DNA of 64,000 nt, taken from contig JAFTSS010000053.1 of NCBI GenBank assembly GCA_017467185.1, forward strand, positions 56,946 through 120,945, given 5' to 3'. Shown piece by piece: positions 61,582-64,000 of this stretch. The notes beneath the pieces are model-generated. The model saw only the letters and a list, made by a program, of their open reading frames with translations, was not told where the DNA came from and did no database searches. The position numbers and the translations under genes were made by a program. Within the stretch, counting starts at the first letter, position 1, and every line of letters begins with the position of its first letter. This DNA is from Paludibacteraceae bacterium. Its GTDB lineage: Bacteria > Bacteroidota > Bacteroidia > Bacteroidales > Paludibacteraceae.

Positions 61582-61792
61582 AATACACTGAGTAGCGTTC
61601 TCAGGTGGTTTTGTTAAAGCATTTTTGCTTTGTTCTTTCTAATTGTAAAATTTTGGCGAATTTGAAGTAAGTGAAAGGATAGGTTAAAAATGCCCATTGT
61701 TGTATATACAGCGTGGGCTTAACTTATCGTACTTACGAGGTCACGCCAAAATACCTACAATTAGCGAGAAAGTTAAGTTCTCGCTTTTTTTG
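61582..61792 (+). ncRNA. Rod-shaped structured RNA / leader, copy 2
   Basis: AATTGTA (61641-61647) pairs with TACAATT (61756-61762). TTTTGGCG (61651-61658) pairs with CGCCAAAA (61744-61751). GTAAGT (61667-61672) pairs with ACTTAC (61731-61736). AGGTTAA pairs with TTAACTT. A terminal GCCCA/TGGGC hairpin (61692-61718) has loop TTGTTGTATATACAGCG. The loop core TGTATA..C..GCGTG, the CAAAATAC and AATTA.GCG words, the promoter and the terminator are shared with 13882-14152, while the stems differ in bases but still pair. The 5' part has two small hairpins (61588-61604, 61616-61631). No promoter is seen between it and the gene at 61827. Confidence 0.65.
61763..61792 (+). terminator. Terminator of rod RNA copy 2
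   Basis: AGCGAGAA (61763-61770) pairs with TTCTCGCT (61778-61785), then TTTTTT. It is 35 bases ahead of the lipoprotein start. Confidence 0.85.
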
Positions 61793-61826
61793 TGTTTTTT
61801 TATTAACTATTTAAATAAAATTGATT

Positions 61827-63833
61827 ATGAAAAAGATTAAGTTTTTTATGTTGGCGGTAGTAGTCGTGTTATTCACTGCTTGCCATGACAAACTATGGGA
61901 TTCGATTGAGGATTTGGATTCTCGTGTTACTAAATTGGAAGAGTTGTGTAAAGAGATGAATACGAATATCTCTGCTTTGCAAACTATTGTTGAAGTGATT
62001 CAAGAGAATGATTTTATTACTGGCATTGTGCCAATTGAGAAAGGTGGTGAGGTGATTGGTTATACCATTACGTTTGGTAAACATGAACCTATTACTATTT
62101 ATAATGGCGTAGATGGGAAAGATGGTCAGAATGGTGCTAATGGCGTAGATGGTAAGGATGGTTATACTCCTATTTTGGGCGTGGCGAAAGATACTGATGG
62201 AGTTTATTATTGGACATTAGATGGTGAGTGGTTGCTTGATAATGAGGGAAATAAAATACGTGTAACAGGTCGTGATGGTAAAGATGGGGTAGATGGAGAA
62301 GACGGAAAAGATGGTGCAGATGGTAAAGACGGCGTAGATGGAGAGGACGGAAAAGATGGTCAAGACGGAACTAATGGTACAAATGGTGCTGACGGAAAAG
62401 ATGGTGTTACGCCACAATTGAAAATTGAAGAGGGATATTGGTATATCTCTTACGATAATGGAGCAACTTGGGCGGAATTAGGTAAGGCTGTGGGTGAAGA
62501 CGGAAAAGATGGCGTTGATGGTGAGAATGGTAAAGATGGACAAGATGGAGATAGTATGTTCACAAGTGTAACATACGATGATAATAATGTATATTTCACA
62601 TTGACAGATGGTAGTGTTTTGATTGTACCGAGAGGGAAAAATAGTGGTACTGGAGAAAATGACCCTTCTGATATAATTAAATTTGAGGATTTGAATGTGA
62701 AATCGGCATTGCTACTGAAGAATATTGATACAAATGGTGATGGTGAGATTTCGTATGGTGAGGCGGCTAATTATACTGGTTCTTTAGAAATAAATGGCAA
62801 TAATATTCTTTCTTTTAAGGAATGTCAGTATTTTACAGGAGTAACTTCTGTGAGTTTTTATGGGTGTACAAATTTGTTTGAAATTGTTTTGCCTAATTCA
62901 TTGGATACTATAGCTAATAATGCATTTAAAGGTAATACAAAACTTGTTAGCTTAATATTGCCTAATTCTTGTGTATTCATAGGAGAAGGAGCTTTTTACA
63001 ATTGTAGTAAGTTAAAATCTATTGATTTGATAAATGTAAAAACTATAAGTAATGATGCTTTTCGTAATAGTGATAATTTAGTATCGATTAATATGCCAAA
63101 TGTTGTTACCATAGGAAGTTCAGCTTTTTTTGATTGTAATTTACTTTCAAATATTACTATTCCTAATAGTGTTACTTCCATAGGAAATAATGCCTTTGTG
63201 AATTGTCCTAAAATGAAATCTTTTACTTTCCCTGAAAATTTGGTTGGTTCATTTCTTCCATCACAATTATATTCTCCAGATTATATAGAAACAATATATT
63301 GGAATAAAATGTTTTATTCTAGTTTTTATTATGCTGATAATGTCTTTACTAGAGGGGTCGGATATTGCACAAATAGTGGTTATACTAAAAATAAAACTAT
63401 TACTAAAGTTATTTTTGGTGAAAAGGTGCAAAATATACCTGAGTATTTATGTGCAAGATTAACAGCTTTAAAGGAAATAATAATTCCAGAAAGTGTAACT
63501 TCTATTGGAAACTCTGCTTTTGAGGATTGTGAATCTCTTACAGAAGTAATAATACCTAATAATGTTACTTATATAGGAGAAAGGGCTTTTGCCAGCACGT
63601 CTTTAAAATCTATCACGCTTGGAGAAGGGATTGTTTCCATTGGTCGTTATGCTTTTTTGAATTGTGATTTAGAAAATGTGTATTGTAAAGCTATTATACC
63701 TCCCACATTAGTAGGCATTCCTTTTGATTTTAAAGATAGTAGTGGGGTTATTTATGTTCCTAAAGCTTCAATTGGGGCTTATATAACAGCATGGAGTGAT
63801 CTTGCAAATAGAATTGTTGGATATGATTTTTGA
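61827..63833 (+). CDS. Surface lipoprotein with collagen-like repeats and BspA-type leucine-rich repeats
   Basis: The 668-residue protein starts at ATG 61827. The lipobox is FTAC (cysteine about 19). A helical segment and a DUF4988-type domain follow (LDSRVTKLEELCKEMNTNISALQTIV, then GYTITFGKHEPITIYNG). They are interleaved with three stretches of Gly-X-Y type (GKDGQNGANGVDGKDG and similar; bases about 62110-62165, 62265-62405, 62495-62560). The C-terminal half has BspA-like leucine-rich repeats (LPNSCVFIGEGAFYNCSKLKSIDL and at least six more). BspA-type repeats often bind host or microbial surfaces. It should be an adhesin or glycan-binding lipoprotein. Confidence 0.85.
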   Translation: MKKIKFFMLAVVVVLFTACHDKLWDSIEDLDSRVTKLEELCKEMNTNISALQTIVEVIQENDFITGIVPIEKGGEVIGYTITFGKHEPITIYNGVDGKDGQNGANGVDGKDGYTPILGVAKDTDGVYYWTLDGEWLLDNEGNKIRVTGRDGKDGVDGEDGKDGADGKDGVDGEDGKDGQDGTNGTNGADGKDGVTPQLKIEEGYWYISYDNGATWAELGKAVGEDGKDGVDGENGKDGQDGDSMFTSVTYDDNNVYFTLTDGSVLIVPRGKNSGTGENDPSDIIKFEDLNVKSALLLKNIDTNGDGEISYGEAANYTGSLEINGNNILSFKECQYFTGVTSVSFYGCTNLFEIVLPNSLDTIANNAFKGNTKLVSLILPNSCVFIGEGAFYNCSKLKSIDLINVKTISNDAFRNSDNLVSINMPNVVTIGSSAFFDCNLLSNITIPNSVTSIGNNAFVNCPKMKSFTFPENLVGSFLPSQLYSPDYIETIYWNKMFYSSFYYADNVFTRGVGYCTNSGYTKNKTITKVIFGEKVQNIPEYLCARLTALKEIIIPESVTSIGNSAFEDCESLTEVIIPNNVTYIGERAFASTSLKSITLGEGIVSIGRYAFLNCDLENVYCKAIIPPTLVGIPFDFKDSSGVIYVPKASIGAYITAWSDLANRIVGYDF

Positions 63834-63851
63834 GGGTGTTAGATAAAAGGG

Positions 63852-63886
63852 AATCGGTGGGGCTTTGGCTTTGCCGATTTTTTTTG
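63852..63886 (+). terminator. Terminator after the surface lipoprotein gene
   Basis: AATCGG (63852-63857) pairs with CCGATT (63874-63879), with GGCTTT repeats in the loop, followed by eight T. Confidence 0.75.
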
Positions 63887-63933
63887 GTGGTTTTTGCGAA
63901 AAGTCTGGAACGCTTCGCTTGGTCGGAAATTCT

Positions 63934-63948
63934 GGGGGGGGGGGGGGG
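63934..63948. repeat. Poly-G tract of 15
   Basis: Fifteen consecutive G stand in an AT-rich intergenic segment. After them come TATAGAAATAGAAAAAATAG-type words like those before yggS, iorA and nspC, which suggests that a plus-strand gene follows outside the window. Confidence 0.8.
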
Positions 63949-64000
63949 AGCTATTATAGAAATAGAAAAAATAGGGAAAAAAGAGGCTATAGGAAATATA

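Overview
This window comes from a low-GC anaerobic member of the Bacteroidetes, most likely an uncultured gut-type Bacteroidales. Three things point there. Proteins carry type IX secretion (T9SS) sorting domains of both classes and Bacteroidetes-style lipoproteins. Genes are preceded by the phylum-specific promoter (TTG at about -33, TAnnTTTG at about -7) at many positions. The core metabolism is anaerobic: pyruvate:ferredoxin oxidoreductase, indolepyruvate:ferredoxin oxidoreductase and pyruvate phosphate dikinase. I cannot name the genus.

Layout. 1-2.4 kb: end of a SulP transporter, a lipoprotein, and a T9SS type B secreted protein split by a heptanucleotide repeat. 2.5-9.4 kb: PFOR, a cysteine desulfidase-like enzyme and a polysaccharide flippase. 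9.4-21.3 kb is the accessory part: a membrane Ser/Thr kinase diverges from a run of plus-strand genes (HTH-like protein, zinc-ribbon/DUF805 protein, two paralogous lipoproteins). Then comes a promoter flanked by a long inverted repeat, a rod-shaped structured RNA, and an operon of a uracil-DNA-glycosylase-like protein, three dynamin-like GTPases, a membrane coiled-coil protein and a zinc ribbon. 21.3-38.4 kb is mostly housekeeping: XerD, SerA, MltG, tRNA-Ser, a MATE pump, an S9 peptidase, Upp, PPDK, a broken PGN_0703-like gene beside a four-helix-bundle gene, dGTPase, an AddA-like helicase-nuclease and a small zinc ribbon. 38.5-45.4 kb: RsmE, a META lipoprotein, DUF4494, a YggS-family protein, IorA/IorB, a TlpA-like thioredoxin and ApbE. 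45.6-64 kb: two tandem secreted endonuclease I proteins, NspC, a huge T9SS amidase, a beta-propeller protein, FtsE, a cyclophilin, a GH20 hexosaminidase, a second copy of the rod RNA, and a collagen-like/BspA-like surface lipoprotein.

Two things stand out. First, the three-GTPase operon at 14.2-21.2 kb has no promoter of its own. It appears to be read from a promoter that lies between inverted repeats and then passes a structured leader with a terminator. The same leader architecture recurs before the surface lipoprotein at 61.8 kb. Together these look like a regulated, possibly phase-variable, membrane-remodelling or defence system. Second, the window is full of short tandem words (period mostly 7, also 9, 14 and 18) in 5' leaders and between genes. 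Some have been inserted in frame into conserved enzymes (AddA-like, RsmE, NspC), and one splits a secreted protein in a way that gain of one unit or loss of two would repair.
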